64,000 nt of DNA from Clostridium sp. C8-1-8 (GTDB lineage Bacteria > Bacillota > Clostridia > Clostridiales > Clostridiaceae). The DNA is taken from the NCBI RefSeq assembly GCF_009928445.1, contig NZ_JAABNO010000020.1, positions 1 to 64,000 of the forward strand, written 5' to 3'. The notes under the pieces were generated by a model. It was not told the origin of the DNA, did not search any database, and worked only from the letters and a program-made list of their open reading frames with translations. A program made the position numbers and the translations under genes. Below, in pieces: positions 44,386 to 53,481 of the stretch; the first letter of the stretch is position 1; each line of letters opens with the position of its first letter.

Positions 44386-44420
44386 CTTAAATTTTAAAGC
44401 TTTAGTTTATTATCCTTTAG

Positions 44421-45032
44421 CTACAACAAGTGATCTTGAGTATTTGATTTTAGGATTATTCTTTCATTTCCTCTTATCCTCCAAAAGTGTATTCCAGTAT
44501 CTCCAGTATTGACTATAACGTTACTGTTTATAGGAAGATTTAGAAAGCTATTGAACAGCATATTTATTATTCCACCATGAGCTACTATGAGAACTCTTTT
44601 ATCTTCTTCCGTTTCTGACAAAGCATCTATTAATCTAGCTAGAAATTCTTCAGCTCTTGCTCTAAGCTCTATTGCTGACTCTCCCATTTCTATTCTGTCA
44701 TAGTACTTTCTTCCACCCTTAGGCAAAGGATATAATCTTTGAGCATCTTCTCTATCTAACCCAGCCAAAACCCCATTGTTATATTCCATAAGCAAATCAT
44801 CGTAAAGCACTTTTATATCAAACCTCTGAGCAATTATTTCAGCAGTTACTGAAGCTCTTTTTAGTGGACTACTAAATATATAGTCAAAAGTTGTTTTATT
44901 TTTCAACCATATAGCTGCTTTCTCTGCTTGCTGCACTCCTAATGCTGTTAACTTAAAATCTGCTCTTCCTTCGTGTTTGTTCTCTAAATCTGCCTCAGAC
45001 TGACCATGCCTTATCATAACTAAATCTATCAT
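44421..45032 (-). CDS. Histidine phosphatase family protein (phosphoglycerate mutase-like)
   Basis: About 203 aa from the ATG at 45032; a further ATG at 45050 is possible. Catalytic motif VMIRHGQSEAD with the phospho-His, Arg in FSSPLKRASVTAE, and the second His in IVAHGGIINML. Members dephosphorylate sugar phosphates or other small substrates. Transcribed after the methyltransferase at 45096, with about 60 bases between. Confidence 0.9.
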   Translation of the reverse strand: MIDLVMIRHGQSEADLENKHEGRADFKLTALGVQQAEKAAIWLKNKTTFDYIFSSPLKRASVTAEIIAQRFDIKVLYDDLLMEYNNGVLAGLDREDAQRLYPLPKGGRKYYDRIEMGESAIELRARAEEFLARLIDALSETEEDKRVLIVAHGGIINMLFNSFLNLPINSNVIVNTGDTGIHFWRIRGNERIILKSNTQDHLL

Positions 45033-45073
45033 AAACCTAACACCTACCATAATTATTTTTAGGACTACTACGC

Positions 45074-45098
45074 AGAAGCTCAGTTCCCCTGTCCCTTA
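45074..45098 (-). repeat. REP-like palindromic repeat at a stop codon
   Basis: 23 of 25 bases match 38812-38836 near the metQ stop. The TAA of the methyltransferase gene is again inside the repeat edge. Confidence 0.6.
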
Positions 45099-45908
45099 CA
45101 ACTTTTCAGCTACTACTGTGAAGGTTTTAGGAATCCCCTTGTCAAAAACCTCAGAGGATAAGTTAGGCTCTTCATCTAAGCTCTTTATAACTAATCCTGA
45201 TTTTGCAACACTGGTAACTACCTCTCCCAGAGTCCATCTTCTAAGGAATACCTTCTTTGGAGTATCATCTTCTGAATACTTAAAGTATGAAACATCCTTT
45301 TCTTCTAAAGAAGTATCAAAATAATCTCCTGTCACCTTATGCTTTCTCACTTTTGCGGTGGAGCCTCTAGAGCTTATAAGTTTTGTTGAAACTGGATGAA
45401 AATCTCTTATTAAAGCAATACCTTTATTAGAAAGTACTTCGTACATCAGTTTCATGAAGGGAGCTAAGTCTGTAAAGTAATGAATTATCCCCATTTCAGC
45501 AAATACTATATCATAGTCTCCACTTACATCTTTCTTCGGTAGTTTTAATACATCTGATACTATGTAATTAAGCTTTACACCAGCAGCTTTTGCTAGCTCC
45601 AAGGCATAGTTTTTATTGCCTTCTGAAAAATCAACTACTGTAACCTCTGCTCCAAGCAATGCCAAAGCTACTGCTTTGTTGCCATTTGACCCCATTAGAT
45701 TCATTATCTTCTTATCTTTTACATCTCCAAACTTAGTGTATAATATTGAAAGAACTGCTTCTGGATTTCTTTTTATTCTAGCTGCTGCTTCTTCTGGTGT
45801 ACCAAACCTATTTACCCATGCATCATAGGTTTCTTTATTCCATATTTCCTCATTGCTATCTATAACTACCTTTTTATCAATATCTATTATGTTAAAATTC
45901 TCTTCCAA
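45096..45908 (-). CDS. Class I SAM-dependent methyltransferase
   Basis: About 270 aa from the TTG at 45908, which is correctly spaced from TTGGAGG; a TTG at 45923 overlaps that site. Motifs: KIMNLMGSNGNKAVALALLG (SAM loop), VTVVDFSEGNKNYA, DIVFAEMGIIHYF, LSNKGIALIRDFHP. The glycine loop is atypical (GSNGNK). Close in type to small-molecule methyltransferases; substrate unknown. Probably co-transcribed with the phosphatase gene downstream. Confidence 0.88.
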   Translation of the reverse strand: MEENFNIIDIDKKVVIDSNEEIWNKETYDAWVNRFGTPEEAAARIKRNPEAVLSILYTKFGDVKDKKIMNLMGSNGNKAVALALLGAEVTVVDFSEGNKNYALELAKAAGVKLNYIVSDVLKLPKKDVSGDYDIVFAEMGIIHYFTDLAPFMKLMYEVLSNKGIALIRDFHPVSTKLISSRGSTAKVRKHKVTGDYFDTSLEEKDVSYFKYSEDDTPKKVFLRRWTLGEVVTSVAKSGLVIKSLDEEPNLSSEVFDKGIPKTFTVVAEKL

Positions 45909-45997
45909 TCTAAAATCCTCCAAATATCTTAAGGCTTAATTTTCACATCAGATTATATCATTAGTTATGTAAAGAATAAATATGATACAATAATTAT

Positions 45998-46092
45998 GAT
46001 GTGCCACTTCGATACTAAATCCATTCTCGAAACTCTTCAGGTTTCTGAGATGAGAATTTGAAAATATAACTATCATTACAAATTGGTACATC
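45998..46092. repeat. Inverted-repeat element, GTACCACTT family
   Basis: GATGTGCCACTTC at the left and ATTGGTACATC at the right, with GGTTTCTGAGATGA inside as in the 33000 copy and similar length. Located in the promoter region of tag. Confidence 0.7.
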
Positions 46093-46125
46093 GATGATAT
46101 TTAATAAATTACAGGAAGTGTTTAT

Positions 46126-46686
46126 ATGAATAGATGTCCTTGGTGTGGAAATGATGAACTATACATAAAATATCATGATGAAGAATGGGGTGTTCCGGTT
46201 CATGATGACAGAAAACATTTTGAATTCTTAGTTCTTGAATCTGCTCAGGCTGGTTTAAGTTGGATTACTATACTTAGAAAAAGAGAAAACTATAGAGAGG
46301 CTTATGATAATTTTGATCCAGTTAAAATCTCTCAATATGATGAAGAAAAAATCAAAAACTTATTAGCTAATGCTGGTATAGTAAGAAATAGAAGAAAGAT
46401 TGACGCTTCTATAGGAAACGCTAAGGAATTTCTAAAACTTCAATCAGAATATGGAAGCTTTGATAGCTACATATGGAGCTTTGTTGACAATAAGCAGCTA
46501 ATAAATAATTGGAAAGAGCTATCACAAGTTCCTGCCAGCACTGAACTTTCTGATAAGATAAGTAAAGACCTAAAAAAGAGAGGCTTTAAGTTCTTAGGCA
46601 CAACAATAGTTTACTCTTACCTGCAAGCTGTAGGAATAATCGACGATCACATAGATAGTTGTTTTAAAAGAACAAACTCTATATAA
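46126..46686 (+). CDS. tag: DNA-3-methyladenine glycosylase I
   Basis: 186 aa, normal Tag length. Zinc ligands C4 (MNRCPWC), H17 (KYHDEEWG), and H and C in DDHIDSCFKR near the end. The catalytic region LVLESAQAGLSWITILRKR is intact. It removes 3-methyladenine from DNA. ATG follows CAGGAAGTG. Own terminator at 46807. Confidence 0.97.
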   Translation: MNRCPWCGNDELYIKYHDEEWGVPVHDDRKHFEFLVLESAQAGLSWITILRKRENYREAYDNFDPVKISQYDEEKIKNLLANAGIVRNRRKIDASIGNAKEFLKLQSEYGSFDSYIWSFVDNKQLINNWKELSQVPASTELSDKISKDLKKRGFKFLGTTIVYSYLQAVGIIDDHIDSCFKRTNSI

Positions 46687-46690
46687 GATT

Positions 46691-46795
46691 AGGCTCTGTT
46701 AAAGTATTGTGTTGAAATCAAGTGATCAGTTCTTCGATGCTTTGATGAGCTTGTGTACATAGCATATCCTTCATGGCCACTTATAAACATAGCCT
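46691..46795 (+). repeat. Dispersed repeat A, long copy
   Basis: GGCTCTGTTAAAGTATTGTG, TTCTTCGATGCTTTGATGAG, then in reverse a CATAGCATATCCTTCATGGCC part. It thus joins the second subtype with an inverted first-subtype end, so the whole copy has imperfect inverted termini (GGCTCTGTT / CATAGCC). Confidence 0.6.
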
Positions 46796-46806
46796 AAAAT
46801 TAAAGG

Positions 46807-46838
46807 GTCTGCTGCACTAAGTAATTAGTGCAGCAGAC
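46807..46838 (+). terminator. Terminator of tag
   Basis: GTCTGCTGCACTA (46807-46819) pairs with TAGTGCAGCAGAC (46826-46838), then TCTTTTTTC. Confidence 0.9.
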
Positions 46839-46926
46839 TCTTTTTTCACATCTTCATTTTTAAAGGTATACTAATTTTTTTGGTATAGGATAGATGCTAT
46901 AACGATCTATCGGTTTGACTTTAACA

Positions 46927-48636
46927 TTATTTTGCCTTGCTTAATGCATTCTGAACCGCCTCAATAATTCCTCTACTACTAAAAGTTGCTCCTGAAACTG
47001 TATCAACACTTGTTGATTGTGCTGAAACTATTTCACTAGTTATGGTACTTTCTGCATAATTATAGTAGTTAGGTGTATCTTGAGAGGATACAGTTTCTAC
47101 CTTAGTTATCCTTCCATCTTTTATAGTAACAGACATTTCAGTAATCCCTCTTCTAAATCCTGTTCCAGTTCCTGTATAAGTTCCATCTTTATATTTCACG
47201 GAAGTTGTATTTGATGAAGAACTTCCATTGTTAGAGTTACCAGGGTTACTACTTGAACTATTTGCTGTGCCCTTATTAGCTTCACCATTTTGTGTAGCCT
47301 GAGAGCTTTCATCTTCACTACTTTTATCTTGTGAATCCTGCTTTGTATCAGCAGCACTTTGATTATTAGAATTAGACGAACTATTGGATGAATCAGCTTT
47401 GCTGCTTGAGTTCTGATTAGCTGAATTTTCAGCACCACTGCTCTGGCTATTTTCATTTGAAGAACCTGAAGTTCCTTGAGCTTGATTTAAAGCATCTTGA
47501 ACAGCGCTTATTATGCCATTACTTGAAAAGGTTGCACCTGATACAGTATCAACACTTGTTGATTGAGAAGCTATTATGTTATTTATAACAGTACCTGAGG
47601 CTCTATTATAAAAATTAGGAGTATCTTCTGATGAAACAGTTTCTATATTATTTATTTGTCCATTTTTTATTGTTACAGAAATTGTTGTAGTACCTCCTCT
47701 AAAGCCAGTACCACTACCTGTGTAAGTTCCATCCTTATACTTTGTAGAGTTCACATTTGTTCCACTTGTTATATTGCTAGCTGATGATATTCCAGCCTTA
47801 GTTAGAACTGCACTTGTAAGATTGGTTATACCATAAACTCCTGCAAAGGTAGCTATAGCTACAGAACTAGCTAAAGCTGGATTTAAGTCTTCGCCTGTTA
47901 TATTTACTGCTGTATTCTTTCTTGGACATATTTCTATGCATTTTAAACATTCTATGCACTCCCCGCCTTTAACACTTTCCTTCTTGTATAGAGGTATCCC
48001 CATAGAACATACGCTAGTGCAAGCTCTACATTTTCCACACTTTTCAGTAGGTTTGTTTATCTTTAAAATGCTTATTTTTGAAATTATAGAGAATACTGCC
48101 CCCAAAGGACATAAATATCTACAGAAAAATCTTTCTACAAACAATGCTCCTATTGTTATTAGTACTAGTAAAATAAGTCCTATAATCAAAGTCGATATAA
48201 CAGTTTTGAAATCAGTTATCTGCGCAAAAGCATCCCAAGGACTTGTCCCTTCTAATATATTACTTCCTAGTGTACAGGTAACTATTAACAGCATTAATAA
48301 AATAATATATTTTACATATTTAAGTACTGAATCTACTTTTTCATTAACCTTAAACTTTATCTTAAAAACATGCTTTGATATTAAATGAATCCAGTCATTA
48401 TAAGTTCCAAAAGCACAAAACCATCCACAAAAGAATCTTCCCATAAGAACTGTAAGAAGCATTACTATGATAAATTCACTTAGAGCTGGAATAGCTCTAA
48501 TAAAATGAAAATTTCCACTGGTTATCATCTTATATACATTTTTGACCTCACTAAAGGTCAAAGTATAAAGACCAGGCAAAAGTATAAACATTATCAATTG
48601 TACTATATGTCTTGCAATTTGAATCTTTTTAACCAT
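46927..48636 (-). CDS. Membrane 4Fe-4S protein with two FMN-binding domains
   Basis: 569 aa. The N-terminal half is NapH/NosR-like: membrane helices, two CxxxC-P type motifs (FFCGWFCAFG, FFCRYLCPLG) and two 4Fe-4S ferredoxin clusters (KCGKCRACTSVC, ECIECLKCIEIC) at about 200-237. After a further helix come two FMN-bind domains (about 298-385 and 480-567) with flavinylation motifs VDTVSGATFSS; the acceptor Thr are T369 and T551. A Ser/Asn-rich linker of about 90 residues separates them. It should pass electrons from cytoplasmic donors to flavins outside the membrane. apbE for flavin attachment lies just upstream. Confidence 0.93.
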   Translation of the reverse strand: MVKKIQIARHIVQLIMFILLPGLYTLTFSEVKNVYKMITSGNFHFIRAIPALSEFIIVMLLTVLMGRFFCGWFCAFGTYNDWIHLISKHVFKIKFKVNEKVDSVLKYVKYIILLMLLIVTCTLGSNILEGTSPWDAFAQITDFKTVISTLIIGLILLVLITIGALFVERFFCRYLCPLGAVFSIISKISILKINKPTEKCGKCRACTSVCSMGIPLYKKESVKGGECIECLKCIEICPRKNTAVNITGEDLNPALASSVAIATFAGVYGITNLTSAVLTKAGISSASNITSGTNVNSTKYKDGTYTGSGTGFRGGTTTISVTIKNGQINNIETVSSEDTPNFYNRASGTVINNIIASQSTSVDTVSGATFSSNGIISAVQDALNQAQGTSGSSNENSQSSGAENSANQNSSSKADSSNSSSNSNNQSAADTKQDSQDKSSEDESSQATQNGEANKGTANSSSSNPGNSNNGSSSSNTTSVKYKDGTYTGTGTGFRRGITEMSVTIKDGRITKVETVSSQDTPNYYNYAESTITSEIVSAQSTSVDTVSGATFSSRGIIEAVQNALSKAK

Positions 48637-48680
48637 CTTTGTGACTCCTCCTAAGTTAACAAAATCTTATTGATTCTTTG

Positions 48681-48738
48681 ACTAACCACATTAAGATATC
48701 GGATAATTAACCACTTAATCTCAATACCAATGTTTAAT
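48681..48738 (-). repeat. Dispersed repeat A, second subtype (reverse)
   Basis: On the minus strand: ATTGGTATTGAGATTAAGTGG, TTAATTATCCGATATCTTAA. It lies between apbE and the FMN protein gene. Confidence 0.5.
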
Positions 48739-48776
48739 AGTTTTTTATTTTCACAAATCTAATATCTGGGCAAACC

Positions 48777-49832
48777 TTAGATTTCTTCATATTCAAACTC
48801 TTGATCTGTTAAAACTAAAGCTTTTTTCATACCTGAAGTAACATATACCTTTTTATCTTTGGTTATAAGAACTCCATCAATTCCATCCACAGCTTCTAAA
48901 ATTTTCAATGCCTTTTCCACACCTAGGATGTAAATACCTGTTGATAGTCCATCTCCATCTATTGAATTATCGGAAACAATTGTTGCACTTATAATTTCGC
49001 TTTCAGATGGGAAGCCAGTTTTCACATCTAATATATGGTGATATCTCTTACCTTCAGAAATAAAGTACTTCTCATAGTTACCAGAAGTAACTACAGATTT
49101 ATTGGATAGGCTTAGTATGCCAACATACTGGCCTCGTTCCTTAAAGGGGTTCTGTATTCCTATATTCCACTTTTCTCCGCTTTCTTTATTTCCCAAAACA
49201 TAAATGTTACCACCTAAATCGATTAGTCCACTTTTAACCTTATATTTTTTTAATACAGCTCTAACCATATCTGCTGCATAGCCTTTTGCTATACCTCCAA
49301 GATCTAACTTTTGATTATTGTTTTTAAGCTTGACTGATACTTTTTCTTTATCAAGTATTATATCGTTATAATTTACAAGTTTTAATTTCTCTTCAATATC
49401 TTCCTTACTAGGTATAACACCTTGCTTTCCAGTTAAGTTCCATAGCTCAACTAGAGGTCTTATAGTTGGATCAAATGTACCTTCAGTTAATTTACTGTAT
49501 TTTTTAGCTTCCTCTAAAACATAAAAAGTTTCTTTACTTATCTTTTCATGTTCTATCCCTGCCTTAGAGTTTATCCTACATATATCACTGGAAGCTTTAA
49601 AAGCCGACATCTTGTTATCTATATCACCTATTATCCTAATTGCCTCTTCTATTGCTATCTCACTTTTCCCTCCATAAACTCTCAGGTGTATGAGTGTACC
49701 TAATCCAAAACTATTTCTTATCATAGGTGCTTTATTCCTTTCGCCTGTTACAAATATAACTATTATCGATCCAAACACTATTAATATAGTAAGTACACCT
49801 AATAAATTTATAAGTCCACCTATAATAATCAC
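48777..49832 (-). CDS. apbE: FAD:protein FMN transferase
   Basis: 351 aa with an N-terminal membrane anchor (about 5-28) instead of a lipobox. The ApbE domain has MSAFKASSDICRIN, TFDPTIRPLVELWN, KLDLGGIAKGYAAD, GNIYVLGNK, TSGNYEKYF, HHILDVKTGFPS and a DGLSTGIYILG end. It attaches FMN from FAD to Thr of SGAT motifs outside the membrane, matching the two sites in the next gene. GTG start close to AAGGTGAG. The pair is likely one transcript. Confidence 0.95.
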   Translation of the reverse strand: MIIIGGLINLLGVLTILIVFGSIIVIFVTGERNKAPMIRNSFGLGTLIHLRVYGGKSEIAIEEAIRIIGDIDNKMSAFKASSDICRINSKAGIEHEKISKETFYVLEEAKKYSKLTEGTFDPTIRPLVELWNLTGKQGVIPSKEDIEEKLKLVNYNDIILDKEKVSVKLKNNNQKLDLGGIAKGYAADMVRAVLKKYKVKSGLIDLGGNIYVLGNKESGEKWNIGIQNPFKERGQYVGILSLSNKSVVTSGNYEKYFISEGKRYHHILDVKTGFPSESEIISATIVSDNSIDGDGLSTGIYILGVEKALKILEAVDGIDGVLITKDKKVYVTSGMKKALVLTDQEFEYEEI

Positions 49833-50039
49833 CTCACCTTTTTATTTAAAGTATTGTTTGTTAAATATCAATTTCAAGTATTATCAGTGTAACGTAAAAG
49901 CTAAATCTAATATCTAAGTGATCTCTTAGCTTATATTAGAATTATAATAACTGAAACTGAGTATAACATTAATATAAACTGAGAATTTGCTGAGAAATCC
50001 GTTAACTAATTTAAAATTTAACAATTACTAAGCATGCTT

Positions 50040-50118
50040 TAATTATAATCAACAGCCATATAGCCTCTCCCTCATACTCATTTAATTTCAATACTATTCT
50101 TAAGAATAGCCTTATAGT
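50040..50118 (-). repeat. Dispersed repeat A (reverse copy)
   Basis: On the minus strand GGCTATTCTTAAG, GTATTGAAATTAAATGAG, GAGGGAGAGGCTATATGG. The ribosome-site-like part and ATG are kept but the following codons (MAVDYN-stop) differ from the 17287 copy. The gap 49833-50310 holds this, a terminator and a partial repeat; no gene. Confidence 0.55.
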
Positions 50119-50143
50119 AAAAGTTAATTTCCTTAAACAGAAA

Positions 50144-50188
50144 GGGAGCATCGCTCATGATTGAATAATAATCATCAGCGATGCTCCC
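50144..50188. terminator. Strong hairpin terminator after the two-component operon
   Basis: GGGAGCATCGCT (50144-50155) pairs with AGCGATGCTCCC (50177-50188), with further imperfect pairing inside. T-rich on both strands. Confidence 0.85.
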
Positions 50189-50249
50189 TCTTTATCTTAA
50201 AGCTATATAAATTGTATATTCTCTAAAGGCATATTACAGAGTTACTAAT

Positions 50250-50277
50250 AATAGATCTGGGATTGAAACGGTACATA
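50250..50277. repeat. Solo right end of the GTACCACTT family
   Basis: AATAGATCTGGGATTGAAAC then GGTACAT matches the right half of the element at 41808-41834. No left end is visible. Confidence 0.45.
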
Positions 50278-50310
50278 TTTAATAGTTATATTTTAATTAA
50301 AAAATCACAT

Positions 50311-51843
50311 CTATACTAACTTAATATAGACACTAAAGGTTGATCCAACACCAACTTCACTTTCCACTTCTATGTTACCATTATGAGAGTCTATTATACC
50401 TTTAACTATAGAAAGTCCTAGTCCATATCCACCTTGTTCTCTAGACCTATGGGGATCACTTCTAAAGAACCTATCATAAATCTTACTTAAGTGCTCCTTT
50501 TCTATACCAGTTCCATTATCAACAATTTTTAAAACCGCAAAGTCTTCTCCATTTACTTTTTCTATAGAGGAGGCTATGGTAATTTCACCATTATGCTTAT
50601 CAGTATGAAGTACTGCATTTTGAGTTAGATTATATATTACCTGCTTAATCTGATTTCTGTTTATATTCACTATTAAATCTTTAGCCAGCTCCAAACTTAA
50701 ACTTCTATCTCCACTTAAAACCTGAAGCTGAGGATAAATCTCCTCTACAACAACTTTTAAATCTTCGTTATTCATTTCAACCTTGATGTTTTGATCTAGC
50801 TTGCTTAACATCAACAGATCATTGACCAGTTTAGTGAGTCTATCGCTTTCAAGTAATATACTATTCAAAGCCAAATTAAGCTGCTGTTCATTCTTTGCCG
50901 CACCTCTTAAGAGGATCTCTACAAATCCATGAATAGAAGTTAATGGAGTTCTTAATTCATGGGAAGCATCTGAAACAAACTGTCTCATTTTCTCCTTTAT
51001 ATACTGCTCTTGTTCAAAGGATACTTCAATTCTTTCAATCATATTATTAAAAGAATGTGATAGTCTATCTATCTCCAGCATTCCGTTATCTTCAGGAATT
51101 CTAGTATGAAGTTCTTTTACATCTATTTGCTCAACAGTATTGGTCATATTATGAAGTGGAACTAAAGTTTGTCTAAAGATAGTACTTCCAAGTATTCCTC
51201 CAAGTATTAGTATGCAAAAAGCTCCTCCTATATATATGGAAAGCTGTCTCTCTAGTATTTCTCCCACATCATTTATTGGTGTACACAATTGAATTAGCCC
51301 AGATGGCTGATTCATATCTCCAATCTTTCTCCATACCATAAGTAATAAAGTACCTTCATCAGTCTTCACAAGTTTATAATCTTTTTCTAAATTTCCAGAC
51401 TTTCTGAGTAAATCTTTATATTCGTTTGTTGATAAATTAGGATTAATAAAAGTAAATTTATGTTTTTCCTTCTCCTTTACAAGCTTTAGTGTGGAATCAT
51501 CTGAAGCCTGCGGTTCCTCTTCCTTCTTTTCAACCTTGTAAACCACATTACCTGACTTATCTATGATAATCGCATTTGTAGCTCTGTCTACCAAATTGTT
51601 AGTTATATTGTGAAGTTCAGCATTGCTTCCATCTACTTTTTCAATCTGACTTAATACCTTAAAGTCTATATTATGAAACTTATCCTGCAATACCTGTCCT
51701 TTACTTCTACATAGATATTCTCTCATACTAAAATACTGTGACAACCCCATTATAAATAAGAGAACTATTAATAAAATAAAGAACCTGGAGAATATCTGCC
51801 ACTGAAGTCCTCTTGTCTTTTTAGCTTTCTTAAAAACCTTCAT
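50311..51843 (-). CDS. Sensor histidine kinase with extracytoplasmic domain
   Basis: 510 aa: helix about 18-37, an outside domain of some 165 residues, helix about 203-223, HAMP, HisKA with H295 (SDASHELRTPLTS), and HATPase (NLTQNAVLH, DNGTGI, GGYGLGLSI). The layout is that of ResE/PhoR-like kinases. Its start directly follows the stop of the response regulator gene, so the two form an operon. The outside domain has no recognised ligand motif. Located upstream of, and in line with, apbE and the FMN protein, which it might control. Confidence 0.95.
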   Translation of the reverse strand: MKVFKKAKKTRGLQWQIFSRFFILLIVLLFIMGLSQYFSMREYLCRSKGQVLQDKFHNIDFKVLSQIEKVDGSNAELHNITNNLVDRATNAIIIDKSGNVVYKVEKKEEEPQASDDSTLKLVKEKEKHKFTFINPNLSTNEYKDLLRKSGNLEKDYKLVKTDEGTLLLMVWRKIGDMNQPSGLIQLCTPINDVGEILERQLSIYIGGAFCILILGGILGSTIFRQTLVPLHNMTNTVEQIDVKELHTRIPEDNGMLEIDRLSHSFNNMIERIEVSFEQEQYIKEKMRQFVSDASHELRTPLTSIHGFVEILLRGAAKNEQQLNLALNSILLESDRLTKLVNDLLMLSKLDQNIKVEMNNEDLKVVVEEIYPQLQVLSGDRSLSLELAKDLIVNINRNQIKQVIYNLTQNAVLHTDKHNGEITIASSIEKVNGEDFAVLKIVDNGTGIEKEHLSKIYDRFFRSDPHRSREQGGYGLGLSIVKGIIDSHNGNIEVESEVGVGSTFSVYIKLV

Positions 51844-52530
51844 TTAGACTACCACCTTATATCCTACTCCACGTACAGTTTTTATTATATTATGTTCTTT
51901 ATCCTCGATTTTATCTCTAAGGTACCTTATATATACTTCAACGATATTTTCATCACCATTAAAGTCGTACCCCCAAACCTTCTCTAATATTTGAGACTTA
52001 CTCAGCACTAACCCATTGTTTACAAGCAAGAATCTTAATAAATTATATTGTGTTGGAGGTAAATCCAATAATTTATTGTTATAAGTTATCTCATGGGCTC
52101 CATCGTCTACTTTAAAGTCACCTATATTTATGACCTCACTTAATTCTGGAAAACTGTTTCTTACTCTAGCATTGATTCGCGCCAATAGTTCTTTAAAACT
52201 AAAAGGCTTAGACATGTAATCATCTGCCCCTAGATCTAACCCCTTTACAAGATCATCAACTTCATCCTTAGCAGTTAACATTATGATAGAGGTTTTTACT
52301 ATCTTTTTTATTCTAGTACATACCTCATAACCATCCATTCCTGGTAGCATAACATCAAGTATTACTATATGTGGATTTATTTTCTGTGCTAAATCTATGG
52401 CTTCGTTACCGTCATAAGCCTCATATACCTTATAGCCTTCTGCTTCCAACCCCATCTTTATGAAATTTATAATACTTACTTCATCATCTACAACAAGAAT
52501 ATTTATCTGCTCCTTAGTAATTGGGCACAT
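51844..52530 (-). CDS. OmpR/PhoB-family response regulator
   Basis: 228 aa. Receiver domain 10-120 with acidic pair DDE (15-17), phospho-acceptor D59 in VILDVMLPG and Lys in MSKPF. A winged-helix output domain follows (about 130-226): LPPTQYNLLRFLLVNNG, VWGYDFNGDENIVEVYIRYL, VRGVGYKV. Pairs with the kinase whose gene begins at the next base. ATG behind AAAGGAAG. Confidence 0.96.
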   Translation of the reverse strand: MCPITKEQINILVVDDEVSIINFIKMGLEAEGYKVYEAYDGNEAIDLAQKINPHIVILDVMLPGMDGYEVCTRIKKIVKTSIIMLTAKDEVDDLVKGLDLGADDYMSKPFSFKELLARINARVRNSFPELSEVINIGDFKVDDGAHEITYNNKLLDLPPTQYNLLRFLLVNNGLVLSKSQILEKVWGYDFNGDENIVEVYIRYLRDKIEDKEHNIIKTVRGVGYKVVV

Positions 52531-52669
52531 TTAGCTTCTCTTCCTTTCAAATAGGATAAATACGCCTAAGACAAGTCTCAAGCGCAGTTTATTTTTGTTA
52601 TTAGCTATTATTATACATAACCTAACTATGCTAAACAATATAAATCAGAAGTATATAAGATTTTACTGT

Positions 52670-53107
52670 TTATTTTATTTCCCACTTTAGATTAAATTCT
52701 CCCTTTGTTTTATCTCCTACTATTTTAATAATATATCGTCCATCTTTATCTGCCTTATATTTAAATAAACCACTTGGGTCGTCTAATAGATTAGCTATAT
52801 TATTACCATCAGCATCTTGTAAAAGTATCTTCAAAGCCCCTTCTTTTACCGATGAAGAATACTCTATATTTAATGTTTGGTCTTTTTTTAATTTAATCTT
52901 ATTACTCTTAGTTCCATTAAGATAACTATAACTTTCGTTCCACTTGTTGCCTGTACTATATTCCAAAGCTGCTCTCTCACTAAAGGAATCAAACGTTCCA
53001 GCCTTACCTATGATAATCTTCACTAGGAAAGTTACTCCCAAAGCTATAAGCATAGCTATTATAATAAAAATAATCCAAACCTTTTTATACTTTCTAAAAA
53101 CCTCCAT
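52670..53107 (-). CDS. Membrane-anchored extracytoplasmic protein, unknown
   Basis: 145 aa from the ATG at 53107; a TTG at 53128 forms part of the ribosome site (AAAGGGG). One N-terminal membrane helix (about 11-31) and a beta-rich outside domain (LKKDQTLNIEYSSSVKEG, GRYIIKIVGDKTKGEFNL), the shape of a small adhesion or pre-peptidase-like sandwich. No family assigned. Last gene of the ECF sigma operon, so a likely target or sensing partner. Confidence 0.7.
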   Translation of the reverse strand: MEVFRKYKKVWIIFIIIAMLIALGVTFLVKIIIGKAGTFDSFSERAALEYSTGNKWNESYSYLNGTKSNKIKLKKDQTLNIEYSSSVKEGALKILLQDADGNNIANLLDDPSGLFKYKADKDGRYIIKIVGDKTKGEFNLKWEIK

Positions 53108-53139
53108 AATATCTTTTTCCCCTTTCAAGAAAATTTATT

Positions 53140-53481
53140 TTAGTACTTAGCTTTACAGTTAGGGCAATAGTTCCAATTGTCCTCCATAAAACCTCCACAA
53201 CTCTTGCAATGTTTCCCTAAAGTTTTTCCACAGTTAGTACAAATTTCCGTTCCTTTTTCCACAATTGCTCCACATGATTTACATCTTATTTCAGTGCTTC
53301 TAGTAACTATTAAATATACTATAAGGGTTATAGGCATACTACACATGGCAAGTAGTGCCCAAAGGATTGCAAACCTATCTCTTCTCATTCTTGCATCAAG
53401 ATATATCCACAAAGATTGACCTGCCCATATAATTATAGATATAAATATGCCAAACATTATAAGAATATCTACTGAATTCAT
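53140..53481 (-). CDS. Membrane protein with tandem zinc ribbons (SigY-operon-like)
   Basis: 113 aa. Two membrane helices (about 6-24 and 40-60) with a PLDc_N-like look (QSLWIYLDARMRRDRFAILW), then two zinc-ribbon units: CKSCGAIVEKGTEICTNCG and CKSCGGFMEDNWNYCPNC. Overlaps the previous gene by four bases (ATGA). Similar membrane partners follow sigY in Bacillus (YxlD/YxlE). A role in restraining the sigma factor is inferred. Confidence 0.75.
   Translation of the reverse strand: MNSVDILIMFGIFISIIIWAGQSLWIYLDARMRRDRFAILWALLAMCSMPITLIVYLIVTRSTEIRCKSCGAIVEKGTEICTNCGKTLGKHCKSCGGFMEDNWNYCPNCKAKY

Noticed and set aside
47196-47456. Basic 86-aa protein in the FMN gene
   Set aside because: It is an alternate frame of the Ser/Asn-rich linker, whose repetitive codons create open frames.
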